A stretch of 5,423 nt of DNA from an uncultured Ignavibacteriota bacterium (GTDB lineage Bacteria > Bacteroidota > Ignavibacteria > UBA10030 > UBA8401). The notes under the pieces are model-generated. The model was not told where the DNA came from, ran no database searches, and worked only from the letters and a program-made list of their open reading frames with translations. Both the position numbers and the translations under genes were made by a program. Positions within the stretch are counted from its first letter, which is position 1, and every line of letters starts with the position of its first letter. The stretch spans positions 1 through 5,423 of the forward strand of contig CAIVNT010000031.1 of the NCBI GenBank assembly GCA_903907305.1. Reading direction: 5' to 3'. This document shows positions 1 through 5,369 of this stretch, in pieces.

Positions 1-66
1 GGAAATGACATCCACAACATCGGAGGCGGCGCGGATCTCGTCAATTTTTTCCTGAGGAATTTTCAC
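1..66 (-). CDS. dnaG: DNA primase DnaG, N-terminal fragment (runs off left edge)
   Basis: Seen: reading the minus strand from a GTG at 66-64 gives MKIPQEKIDEIRAASDVVDV followed by IS, open to the window edge. This matches the conserved DnaG start, I-P-x-x-x-I-D-x-[IL]-x-x-x-x-D-[IV]-V-D-[VL]-I, which lies just ahead of the CHC2 zinc-binding domain. Known: DnaG makes the RNA primers for lagging-strand synthesis at the replication fork. Only 22 codons are present, so the zinc finger and TOPRIM core lie outside. GTG is chosen because it is the only ordinary start codon in frame after the upstream stop and it places the IPQE motif where the family has it. No clear Shine-Dalgarno precedes it. The gene is divergent from the small gene at 173 and shares a 106-bp intergenic region with it. 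Confidence 0.85.
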   Translation of the reverse strand, partial: MKIPQEKIDEIRAASDVVDVIS

Positions 67-122
67 AAAAGAAGATATGAAGAATTTCGTTGAGGTAAAA
101 ATACGCTGCGGAGGAATAACTT

Positions 123-138
123 TGGCATACTGTATGCA
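123..138 (+). promoter_or_regulatory. Sigma-54 (-24/-12) promoter candidate
   Basis: The sequence TGGCATACTGTATGCA fits the RpoN consensus TGGCAC-N5-TTGCA, with the invariant GG (124-125) and GC (136-137) separated by exactly 10 bases. A start site about 12 bases after the GC, near 149, would leave a leader of about 24 nt that includes the AAGGAG ribosome site. The same bases form a perfect palindrome, GCATAC-T-GTATGC (125-137), so the site could instead, or also, be a repressor operator. No enhancer-binding-protein site can be identified. Confidence 0.6.
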
Positions 139-158
139 TCGTATAGAGTATTACCAAC

Positions 159-164
159 AAGGAG
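159..164 (+). promoter_or_regulatory. Ribosome binding site that fixes the start at 173
   Basis: AAGGAG lies 8 bases before ATG 173, an ideal spacing. It is the strongest Shine-Dalgarno upstream of any start in this window that also follows a promoter. It decides against the longer reading frame that opens at ATG 77, which would run through the sigma-54 site. Confidence 0.6.
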
Positions 165-172
165 AATGTATC

Positions 173-532
173 ATGAACACATTACTGGCCGTCCTGATCA
201 CCGCAACATTAGGAACATCACCTATTCAATACCTGAATAATGTTAAAAACGGCGATTTTTCATATGTTTGCTACATCCAGAATGAGAATCTGATGCTGCT
301 CAAGCTGAATAAAGACTTTTCTTTTCAGAAAAAGGATGTCGTCGACACTGGAATTTCTACAGAATCATTTGAAAAAGTTACAATGACAGCGCACGACAAT
401 AATGTGATTATTGAAGTCCGTTACAAAACTGACGAACGTATTGAAGCAGAGTTCAATGCCAAGACGCTCGAACTGTCCCAAGTGAAATCAATCGATTCAA
501 AATTACTTGCTGAACTGGAGATCGTCCGCTGA
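173..532 (+). CDS. Hypothetical small protein, possibly exported (119 aa)
   Basis: Not recognised. The N-terminus (MNTLLAVLITATLGTSP, residues 1-17) has a hydrophobic stretch at about 4-14, like a short signal peptide or membrane anchor. It lacks the usual positive n-region and has no clear Ala-X-Ala cleavage site, so export is uncertain. The rest is polar with alternating hydrophobic residues (SYVCYIQN, LMLLKLN, KVTMTAHD, VIIEVRY), suggesting a small beta-rich domain, and it ends in an acidic helix-like segment. One cysteine, no catalytic motif. The frame could extend upstream to ATG 77, but ATG 173 has an AAGGAG site and leaves the sigma-54 promoter outside the gene. It is divergent to dnaG and convergent with the membrane protein ending at 655. 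If the promoter is real, expression depends on RpoN and an activator. Confidence 0.6.
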   Translation: MNTLLAVLITATLGTSPIQYLNNVKNGDFSYVCYIQNENLMLLKLNKDFSFQKKDVVDTGISTESFEKVTMTAHDNNVIIEVRYKTDERIEAEFNAKTLELSQVKSIDSKLLAELEIVR

Positions 533-632
533 AACTGAAAGTTCTCTGTGTTGTTTACACGGTGGGTAAAGATATTCTGATCTGTATGTATCGCCAGGGG
601 CATCATCTTCCGGTATCCTGCGGTACGTTAGA

Positions 633-649
633 AAGGGAAAATCACCCTT
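633..649 (-). terminator. Weak hairpin, possible terminator of the membrane-protein gene
   Basis: On the minus strand AAGGG and CCCTT pair over a 7-base loop, starting 5 bases after the stop codon at 655 and followed by TCTAACG. The stem is only 5 bp and the T-run is poor. It is the best candidate in the 122-bp gap between two converging genes (533-654), where I see no gene. Confidence 0.25.
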
Positions 650-654
650 GAATG

Positions 655-1197
655 TCATTCCGAAGTCCGCCGGTACAGTGTAAGTGCCTGCCGGACACCG
701 GAATAGATACCATAGACCGACAGCAGGAAACCACACCAGTACATCAATTCACCGATCATTGACCCGTATTCGATCATCCCCCATTCATTCAAAAGATTTG
801 CCCAGTCGTGATGCGTTTTGCTTAATCCCCCGATCAGCGGAAGCACCAGCATCCCCCCATCCTTCACATACACACTTACATCCGCGATACTTACTCCCGT
901 GAAGAAGATCGCGACATTTGACAATGCCGATCCTTCACGTTTTGCAACGACATACCACACTGCCGGAGCAAGGATCTGATTGAGTGATCCTCCCATAATC
1001 ATGATCGTCCTTCCAAAAATGGAAAAGAGAAAATGTCCCGCCTCATGAATATACAGAAGGATCAGATGTGTCAACCAGAGAAGATTCGGCAGATCGAACG
1101 CTCTTGTGGGAGTGTATAAGTGGAACGGCACCTGAACAAGAATATATGCCAGGATGCAGTATCCGAATAGCGATAGATACAAATTGCTTTTTGTCAT
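655..1197 (-). CDS. Integral membrane protein with HEAGH zinc-metalloprotease-like motif (180 aa)
   Basis: Seen: a hydrophobic protein with about five likely membrane segments: roughly residues 7-26, 39-60 (containing the motif), 63-83, 91-112 and 150-168. H-E-A-G-H at 51-55 is an HExxH zinc site inside a membrane helix, as in M50-type (site-2 / M50B-like) proteins. It is followed by a GGSLNQ segment (69-74) and a HHDW motif (129-132) that could supply a further ligand. I recall similar small uncharacterised HEAGH/HDW membrane proteins; a proteolytic role is not shown. Start: the frame opens at GTG 1230, but that codon lies in the kamA terminator hairpin, so ATG 1197 (MTKSNLYLSL) is preferred. 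No clear Shine-Dalgarno is seen before either. It lies downstream of kamA on the same strand but beyond the terminator, so it is probably a separate unit or relies on read-through. Confidence 0.75.
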   Translation of the reverse strand: MTKSNLYLSLFGYCILAYILVQVPFHLYTPTRAFDLPNLLWLTHLILLYIHEAGHFLFSIFGRTIMIMGGSLNQILAPAVWYVVAKREGSALSNVAIFFTGVSIADVSVYVKDGGMLVLPLIGGLSKTHHDWANLLNEWGMIEYGSMIGELMYWCGFLLSVYGIYSGVRQALTLYRRTSE

Positions 1198-1219
1198 GAC
1201 CGGACCGGTATAAAACACA

Positions 1220-1242
1220 AAGTCCCGCACGGGGCGGGACTT
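1220..1242 (-). terminator. Intrinsic terminator after kamA
   Basis: AAGTCCCGC (1220-1228) and GCGGGACTT (1234-1242) form a perfect 9-bp GC-rich stem with a 5-base loop. On the minus strand the hairpin begins 9 bases past the kamA stop and is followed by TGTGTTTTAT, a U-rich tail. The opposite side has no T-run, so it acts for the minus strand only. It ends the ATP-grasp/GNAT/kamA cluster and separates it from the HEAGH membrane-protein gene. Confidence 0.85.
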
Positions 1243-1251
1243 CGGCAGATG

Positions 1252-2409
1252 TTATGCGGAGACTTCCGCTTTTTCCTTTTTGTATGTCTTCTTTCGCTGT
1301 ACACTCTTCCGTTTCCGCAGATACTTCTTCTCGATCTGTTGCTGATCGGCGGAGACTTTCTTTTCCTCCTCCTCAACATCCGGATATTCGTAGATCTCGT
1401 ACTTGAAATTACGCATAATGATATTGTTGCCGTTACGTCCCAGCACATATTGCGGAAGGATCGGAATCTTTCCGCCGCCGCCGGGAGCATCGATCACATA
1501 CGCCGGAATTGCAAGACCGGATGTATGACCGCGCAGTTTGTCCATAATCTCCAGACCGACGCTGACCGGTGTTCTAAAATGGTTCGCGCCTTTCGTGATA
1601 TCCGCCTGATAAAGATAATATGGACGAACACGGATTGCCAGCAATTTGCGCATCAGTTCCAGCATCACATCCGGATCGTCATTGATCCCTTTCATCAGCA
1701 CTGCCTGGTTTCCGACAGGGATACCGGCATCCGCAAGCATTTCGCATGCGCGTTTCGCTTCGGGTGTGATCTCCCACGGATGGTTGAAATGTGTGTTCAC
1801 ATAGACAGGATGATACTTCTTCAGCATGTTCACCAGATCAGGCGTGATGCGCTGCGGCAAGACGCACGGCATCTTCGTGCCGAGACGGATGATCTCCACA
1901 TGCGGTATCGCACGGAGTCCGGCGACCACTTTTTCCAGCATCACATCGGTCAGCATCAGAGGATCGCCCCCCGAAAGGATCACGTCGCGGATCTCAGGAT
2001 GCGCAGCAATATAGTCGAGACCGGTCTGAATATATTTCATACTAATCTTACCGGAATCGCCGACCTTGCGTTTACGTGTGCAGAAGCGGCAATACATGGA
2101 ACACTGGCTCGTTGTCAGGAACAGCACGCGGTCCGGATAACGGTGCGTGATGCTCGGAACAGGGCTGTGCGCATCTTCATTCAACGGATCGTCCGGAAAG
2201 CCATCCTCTTCCAATTCTTTCGCGTCCGGAATGCATTGCAGCCAGATAGGATCACCGGGGTACCGGATCAAACTCAGATAATATGGATTCACGCGGATGT
2301 GGAACAGTGAGTTGAGTTTATCCGCAAGTTCTTTATCAAATCCGAATCTATCCACGAGATCTTTACCGCTGTCAACGCTCGCTCTTAGCATTTCCTGCCA
2401 GAGTTCCAT
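1252..2409 (-). CDS. kamA: Lysine 2,3-aminomutase family radical SAM enzyme (385 aa)
   Basis: Known role: L-lysine to L-beta-lysine, using SAM, a [4Fe-4S] cluster and PLP, in the cytoplasm. Seen: THRYPDR (88-94) holds the PLP-stacking Arg/Tyr; the radical SAM triad CSMYCRFC gives C103, C107 and C110; SGGDP is at 146-150; HFRTPVS is at 277-283; DAPGGGGK places the PLP lysine at K314. The two aspartates that bind the substrate side-chain amine in clostridial KAM (D293, D330) correspond to D270 and D307, which favours lysine over glutamate 2,3-aminomutase. Odd: the structural zinc ligands are missing (the Cys268 position is D245, and the C-terminal CxCxxC is absent), and residues 345-385 are a charged Glu-then-Lys/Arg tail. 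Start ATG 2409 has a weak AGAAGG site 9 bases upstream. It is last in the cluster, after a 110-bp gap. EpmB (EF-P lysine modification) is less likely given the neighbours and length. Confidence 0.93.
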   Translation of the reverse strand: MELWQEMLRASVDSGKDLVDRFGFDKELADKLNSLFHIRVNPYYLSLIRYPGDPIWLQCIPDAKELEEDGFPDDPLNEDAHSPVPSITHRYPDRVLFLTTSQCSMYCRFCTRKRKVGDSGKISMKYIQTGLDYIAAHPEIRDVILSGGDPLMLTDVMLEKVVAGLRAIPHVEIIRLGTKMPCVLPQRITPDLVNMLKKYHPVYVNTHFNHPWEITPEAKRACEMLADAGIPVGNQAVLMKGINDDPDVMLELMRKLLAIRVRPYYLYQADITKGANHFRTPVSVGLEIMDKLRGHTSGLAIPAYVIDAPGGGGKIPILPQYVLGRNGNNIIMRNFKYEIYEYPDVEEEEKKVSADQQQIEKKYLRKRKSVQRKKTYKKEKAEVSA

Positions 2410-2466
2410 AAAATAGTGCCTTCTGTTGTGAGTAAATATGAATTAAAAAATCAATTTTTTTCGCTT

Positions 2467-2499
2467 CGGTTCGAATCCAATCACACATCCATTGAACCG
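2467..2499 (-). repeat. Imperfect inverted repeat between the GNAT gene and kamA
   Basis: In plus orientation CGGTTC-g-AAT (2467-2476) pairs with ATTGAACCG (2491-2499), nine pairs with one bulged base and a 14-base loop. In the minus-strand RNA it forms a hairpin shortly after the GNAT stop, followed by a purine-rich stretch, A7, TTG and then T6. It could attenuate or partly terminate transcription, or act as a processing or stability element between the GNAT gene and kamA. The T-run is about 15 bases past the stem, so it is not a classical terminator. The rest of the 110-bp gap is AT-rich and might hold a secondary kamA promoter, but no convincing -35/-10 pair is visible. Confidence 0.5.
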
Positions 2500-2519
2500 G
2501 CTCAGCATGACTATCGTTG

Positions 2520-2993
2520 TTACAGATACTTTCCGTAGATGACCAGGTCATCGTTCGGTTTGTAATACTCTTTTATGTGTGCAAGTTTCTGGAATTTCTT
2601 TCGTTCGTAGAATTCACGCGTATTATCATATTTCGATGTTGAGGAGGTTTCAGCGATCAGTAATCTCCCCCCCTTTTGTCTCAGTATATCCTCAACATAA
2701 TTCAACAGCACTGTTCCGATCCCCTTGCTGTGCGTTCTCGGATCGACCGCTATCCAATAGAGATCGTAGGTTGCAACAGTCGCCGGTGTCGGTCCGATAC
2801 AGATATATCCGAGCACAGTTCCCTCTCCACCCACATACGAAAAAATCTCGTAATCTTTTTGCTCCGGATCGTTCAGGTAGATCTCCAATAGTTCTACAGC
2901 GATCCCTACCTCTTCTTCACTGAACACTTCCGTAGCGATCACAATAGACCGTATTGCCTCAACATCCTGCCGTTCCGTCCTTCGTACAAGCAT
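2520..2993 (-). CDS. GNAT family N-acetyltransferase (157 aa)
   Basis: A single GNAT domain filling the whole protein. Seen: an N-terminal VRRTERQDVEAIRSI strand/helix start; strand GYICIGPTP (62-70); DLYWIAVDP (77-85) leading into the acetyl-CoA pyrophosphate loop HSKGIG (88-93), where His takes the usual first Gln/Arg place; then ETSST (115-119), FYERKKF (128-134) and YYKPNDD (143-149). The GPTP, DLYWIAVDP, ETSS and Y-x-PxDD set marks a subfamily I recall next to D-Ala-D-Ala-ligase-like genes. Its substrate is unknown to me. Start: GTG 2996 and ATG 2993 are both possible; ATG is chosen because TGATG mirrors the TAATG junction upstream. Near the ligases and KamA it may acetylate an amino group of beta-lysine or of a peptide containing it. 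It is much shorter than AblB beta-lysine acetyltransferases (about 270 aa), so it is not called ablB. Confidence 0.9.
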   Translation of the reverse strand: MLVRRTERQDVEAIRSIVIATEVFSEEEVGIAVELLEIYLNDPEQKDYEIFSYVGGEGTVLGYICIGPTPATVATYDLYWIAVDPRTHSKGIGTVLLNYVEDILRQKGGRLLIAETSSTSKYDNTREFYERKKFQKLAHIKEYYKPNDDLVIYGKYL

Positions 2994-4096
2994 CACTTCT
3001 TCTTTCCGGCTCTCCGCTCAACGGCATATCCGACGATCTTACCGATCCCTTCAGCATACGTCAAACCGCTTGTCCGTATCGACCGGAAAAAACCTGCATC
3101 ACTCGACAGATCCGGATTCGGATTCACTTCCAGCACAAACGGCTTCATATTTTTCGAAAGCCGGATGTCAATACGGGCATAATCTCTGCATCCCATCAAT
3201 TTATATGCGCGGAGGGCCACATCTTTCACTTCGTTCTCCACCTCTGCAGGAAGTTCTGCGGGACATACCCCTTTTGTCCCTTCGTATTCCTTGGTTCCAT
3301 CCATCCACTTTGCATCATACGTGACGATCTTTGGATAATTATCCGGTAGTCCGGAAAAATCGATCTCGGAGATCGGCAGAACTATAGGAGGGTTATTCCC
3401 CATAATCGCCACATTCAGTTCCCGTCCCTCAATATATTCCTCGACAATTGCCGCTTCTTTGAATTTCTTCACAATGAAAGCGACGCGTTCCTGCAGTTCG
3501 ATAAAGGATGAAACGATGGACTTATTATCGATCCCCACGCTCGCATCTTCAGCGCTCGGCTTAACGATGATCGGAAACGTGAGGGTAAAATTTTCTTTTT
3601 TTAGATCGTCCGCATTCTTCACCAGCATGAATTTAGCGGTTGGGATATTATTATAGAGCAGACTTTCCTTTGTGCGCGCTTTATTCAGGCAGGTACCAAG
3701 TGTCCATGGACCAGAGCCGGTATAAGCGATATCCAACAATTCGTAGATGCCGGCAACATGCATTTCGTGGATGGCATCATCTCCGAGACTCTCTACCATA
3801 TTAAAGATCACATCCGGCTGCATTGCTTTCAGATATCCCAGAAATCGATCGAGATCATCCGACATATTAAAGATGGATGTTTCATAACCGAGAGCGCGCA
3901 AACCAACTTGAATATCTTCTTTCTCTTCGATAACGCCAACTTCGGAAAGATCGATCTTCCCTTCTGCACGCGCAGCGGAGACCCATCCGGTCTTTGTCAA
4001 ATGATCAACACCGGCGTCAATAGCAAATTCGCGGCCCTTGTCAGTCTCGATCGTAGGTTCGTTATAGATAATCGCTATGTGGATCGGATTCGACAT
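2993..4096 (-). CDS. ATP-grasp ligase, D-Ala-D-Ala ligase-like, divergent (367 aa)
   Basis: Seen: an N-terminal Rossmann-type lobe (IHIAIIYNEP, 5-14; PDVIFNMVES, 94-103; AYTGSGPWTLGTCLNK, 124-139), then the ATP-grasp fold with VKP lysine K179, VEEYIEGREL (218-227), and metal ligands D310, E323 and N325 in ARIDIRL and EVNPNPD. Known: such enzymes activate a carboxylate as acyl-phosphate and couple it to an amine. Against E. coli DdlB, Arg255 is kept (R308), but Ser150 is Ala185, Tyr216 is Trp264 and the oxyanion-hole Gly276 is Asp329. The Ddl GGxSxE start is absent, replaced by a longer acidic region (about 17-60). It is therefore unlikely to make D-Ala-D-Ala; the likely job is another peptide or amide bond. 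Its ATG shares one base with the upstream stop (TAATG), and no Shine-Dalgarno is obvious, pointing to translational coupling. Confidence 0.88.
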   Translation of the reverse strand: MSNPIHIAIIYNEPTIETDKGREFAIDAGVDHLTKTGWVSAARAEGKIDLSEVGVIEEKEDIQVGLRALGYETSIFNMSDDLDRFLGYLKAMQPDVIFNMVESLGDDAIHEMHVAGIYELLDIAYTGSGPWTLGTCLNKARTKESLLYNNIPTAKFMLVKNADDLKKENFTLTFPIIVKPSAEDASVGIDNKSIVSSFIELQERVAFIVKKFKEAAIVEEYIEGRELNVAIMGNNPPIVLPISEIDFSGLPDNYPKIVTYDAKWMDGTKEYEGTKGVCPAELPAEVENEVKDVALRAYKLMGCRDYARIDIRLSKNMKPFVLEVNPNPDLSSDAGFFRSIRTSGLTYAEGIGKIVGYAVERRAGKKK

Positions 4097-5169
4097 TATA
4101 ATAGAGTATACCGTTTCAATCCGGCGTCGAGCACGGCATTCAGCATTTCGTTGTAGTTGAGACCTGCCATTCTTGCCGCTTTCGGATAACAGGAATTATC
4201 AGCAATTTTAGGGAGGATTCCAGGCAAAGGATTGATTTCAATGATATTGGGTCTGCCATTTTTGTCGAGACGGACATCGATCCTTGACCAGTCACGGCAT
4301 CGAAGGGCGTTATACGAATTGCTGCAAAGTTCTTCTATAGCCGTTTTAAGGCTGTCGTCCACTGTTGCGGGACATTCAAAGATTTCCAAAGGATTCGAGG
4401 ATTGATCCCATATCCATTTTGCTTCGTACGAATAGATCGGATTGACCCCCTGCGGAAGCGAATCGAATTTTATCTCAACGATCGGAAGCACTCTTAGGTC
4501 CTTGCCATTCCCCAGCATCGCAACGGTAAATTCTCTTCCGGGAAGGAATTCTTCAATCAGCGCTGGTTGACCGTATTCTTCAATTACTTTCGTCACCTGA
4601 TCGGTCAATTCTTTTGCAGAATGTACAAGAGAAGAATCGAATATCCCTTTGCTCGAACCTTCAAACAATGGTTTTACCATTGCGGGAACGGGAAACTCGA
4701 GTGATAGCAATTCAGTGAGGGATGAGATAACGGCGAATTTTGGATTGGCGATGTTATAATACGAAAGTATCTCTTTGGCGCGGGACTTATCTAGACAGAT
4801 GCCGAGCGTGAGCGGATCGGATCCTGTGTAAGGGATGTTCAGCATTTCGAGCATCGCCGGGATCTGAGCTTCACGTGAAGCACCGAATCTGCCCTCAGCG
4901 ATATTGAACACAATGTCCGGACGCGATGAACGTAATTTTTCAAACGACTGTTCATCGGCTTCGATCAACGTAACGGAATGACGGAGTGATAGAGCATCGC
5001 GAACGGCATGGATCGTTTCGATCGTATCCCATTCCGCAAATGCGTCAGCGCTAGGTGAGAGTTGAGTTTGTGTGTGAGTCGCGTGTTGTTCAGGACTCGA
5101 AGGTTGAGCGGTTGCTGCAGCGTCCGTGCTCTCTTCCTTCTTCACGTTGTAGACTAATGCTACATCCAT
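4096..5169 (-). CDS. ATP-grasp ligase, D-Ala-D-Ala ligase-like, first gene of the cluster (357 aa)
   Basis: Seen: MDVALVYN start, then a low-complexity Ala/Ser/Thr/Gln/His stretch at about 11-42. Next come PDIVFNIAEG (84-93), PYTGSDPLTLGICLDK (113-128), AMVKP lysine K166 with EGSSKG loop (170-175), IEEFLPGREF (205-214), SRIDVRLD (295-302; R296, D298) and EINPLPG (311-317; E311, N313, G317). These are the ATP and Mg ligands of the Ddl family. DdlB Ser150 (S172), Arg255 (R296) and Gly276 (G317) equivalents are kept, but Tyr216 is Trp252 and the N-terminal GGxSxE motif is missing. It is a paralogue of the next gene; the lobe around YTGS-LTLG-CL-K aligns easily. True cell-wall Ddl is less likely because the gene is paired with a diverged copy, a GNAT and KamA. 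It is first after the promoter near 5342-5369. No clear Shine-Dalgarno is seen; an inverted repeat ends 10 bases before the ATG. Confidence 0.88.
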   Translation of the reverse strand: MDVALVYNVKKEESTDAAATAQPSSPEQHATHTQTQLSPSADAFAEWDTIETIHAVRDALSLRHSVTLIEADEQSFEKLRSSRPDIVFNIAEGRFGASREAQIPAMLEMLNIPYTGSDPLTLGICLDKSRAKEILSYYNIANPKFAVISSLTELLSLEFPVPAMVKPLFEGSSKGIFDSSLVHSAKELTDQVTKVIEEYGQPALIEEFLPGREFTVAMLGNGKDLRVLPIVEIKFDSLPQGVNPIYSYEAKWIWDQSSNPLEIFECPATVDDSLKTAIEELCSNSYNALRCRDWSRIDVRLDKNGRPNIIEINPLPGILPKIADNSCYPKAARMAGLNYNEMLNAVLDAGLKRYTLL

Positions 5170-5179
5170 TCAAAAGAGT

Positions 5180-5200
5180 ACCAAAAAATATATTTTTGGT
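5180..5200. repeat. Perfect 8-5-8 inverted repeat just upstream of the first ligase start
   Basis: ACCAAAAA (5180-5187) and TTTTTGGT (5193-5200) flank ATATA. It lies in the leader, 10 bases before the ATG of the first ATP-grasp gene, where a ribosome site would normally be, and no Shine-Dalgarno is visible there. It may be a protein operator or an RNA hairpin that affects initiation. The stem is A/T-rich, so as RNA it would be only moderately stable. Confidence 0.5.
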
Positions 5201-5230
5201 TACCTTTCACAGTTTGTTTGAAAATATTTT

Positions 5231-5278
5231 CCATCATCATCATTCGTCCCCGCGTTTTCATTCATTCAGTGATGATGG
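5231..5278. repeat. 9-bp inverted repeat in the operon leader
   Basis: CCATCATCA (5231-5239) and TGATGATGG (5270-5278) are perfect complements around a 30-base loop that itself holds ATTCATTCA-type short repeats and a GC-rich CCCCGCG centre. In the leader RNA it could close a larger hairpin. I cannot match it to a known riboswitch. The 254 bases from 5170 to the window end hold no gene I can support. Confidence 0.4.
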
Positions 5279-5319
5279 TTGTCTCTTGTTGTGGTATCAA
5301 AGAACGTCGTACGGTCGTT

Positions 5320-5349
5320 TTGACACTCAATTTTCTCTACTAATATACG
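5320..5349 (+). promoter_or_regulatory. Possible opposing promoter toward the right edge
   Basis: On the plus strand TTGACA (5320-5325) is followed after 18 bases by TATACG (5344-5349). The -10 is imperfect and the spacing slightly long. If real, it would fire rightward into a gene beyond the window, with its -10 overlapping the -10 of the minus-strand promoter so that the two would exclude each other. Confidence 0.3.
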
Positions 5350-5369
5350 GAATTATACAGAGTTGTCAA
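5342..5369 (-). promoter_or_regulatory. Sigma-70-type promoter of the ATP-grasp/GNAT/kamA cluster
   Basis: On the minus strand TTGACA (5369-5364, a perfect -35) and TATATT (5347-5342, a good -10) are separated by 16 bases. The start site would be near 5335, giving a leader of about 165 nt before the first ligase. It is the best promoter in the window and lies where the cluster needs one. Confidence 0.65.

Noticed and set aside
77..172. Upstream extension of the small plus-strand gene to ATG 77, or to TTG 122 behind a GGAGG at 110-114
   Set aside because: Both would start at or before the sigma-54 site and place the hydrophobic N-terminus internally. ATG 173 has a good AAGGAG site. The GGAGG/TTG option cannot be fully excluded.
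1198..1230. GTG 1230 as start of the HEAGH membrane protein
   Set aside because: The codon lies in the hairpin of the kamA terminator, and the added 11 residues do not look like part of the first membrane helix.
1249..2310. Long plus-strand open frame (353 codons) opposite kamA
   Set aside because: It is a shadow of the kamA coding strand: the protein is rich in His, Arg and Ile with no recognisable domain, while the minus strand carries every KamA motif.
2463..2490. GGTTCGAATCC on the plus strand resembles a tRNA T-arm, suggesting a tRNA end or integration site
   Set aside because: The T-stem does not pair properly, an AT-rich poly-T stretch lies where the rest of the tRNA should be, and no integrase or second copy is seen. 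It fits better as one arm of the inverted repeat.
4089..4110. TATAAT-like sequence just before the second ligase start as an internal promoter
   Set aside because: The only -35-like TTGAAA is 13 bases away, too close, and the TAATG overlap already explains expression by coupling.
5275..5343. Small plus-strand frame of about 22 codons near the right edge
   Set aside because: Too short, no ribosome site, Cys-Cys and low-complexity start, and it overlaps the leader of the minus-strand operon.
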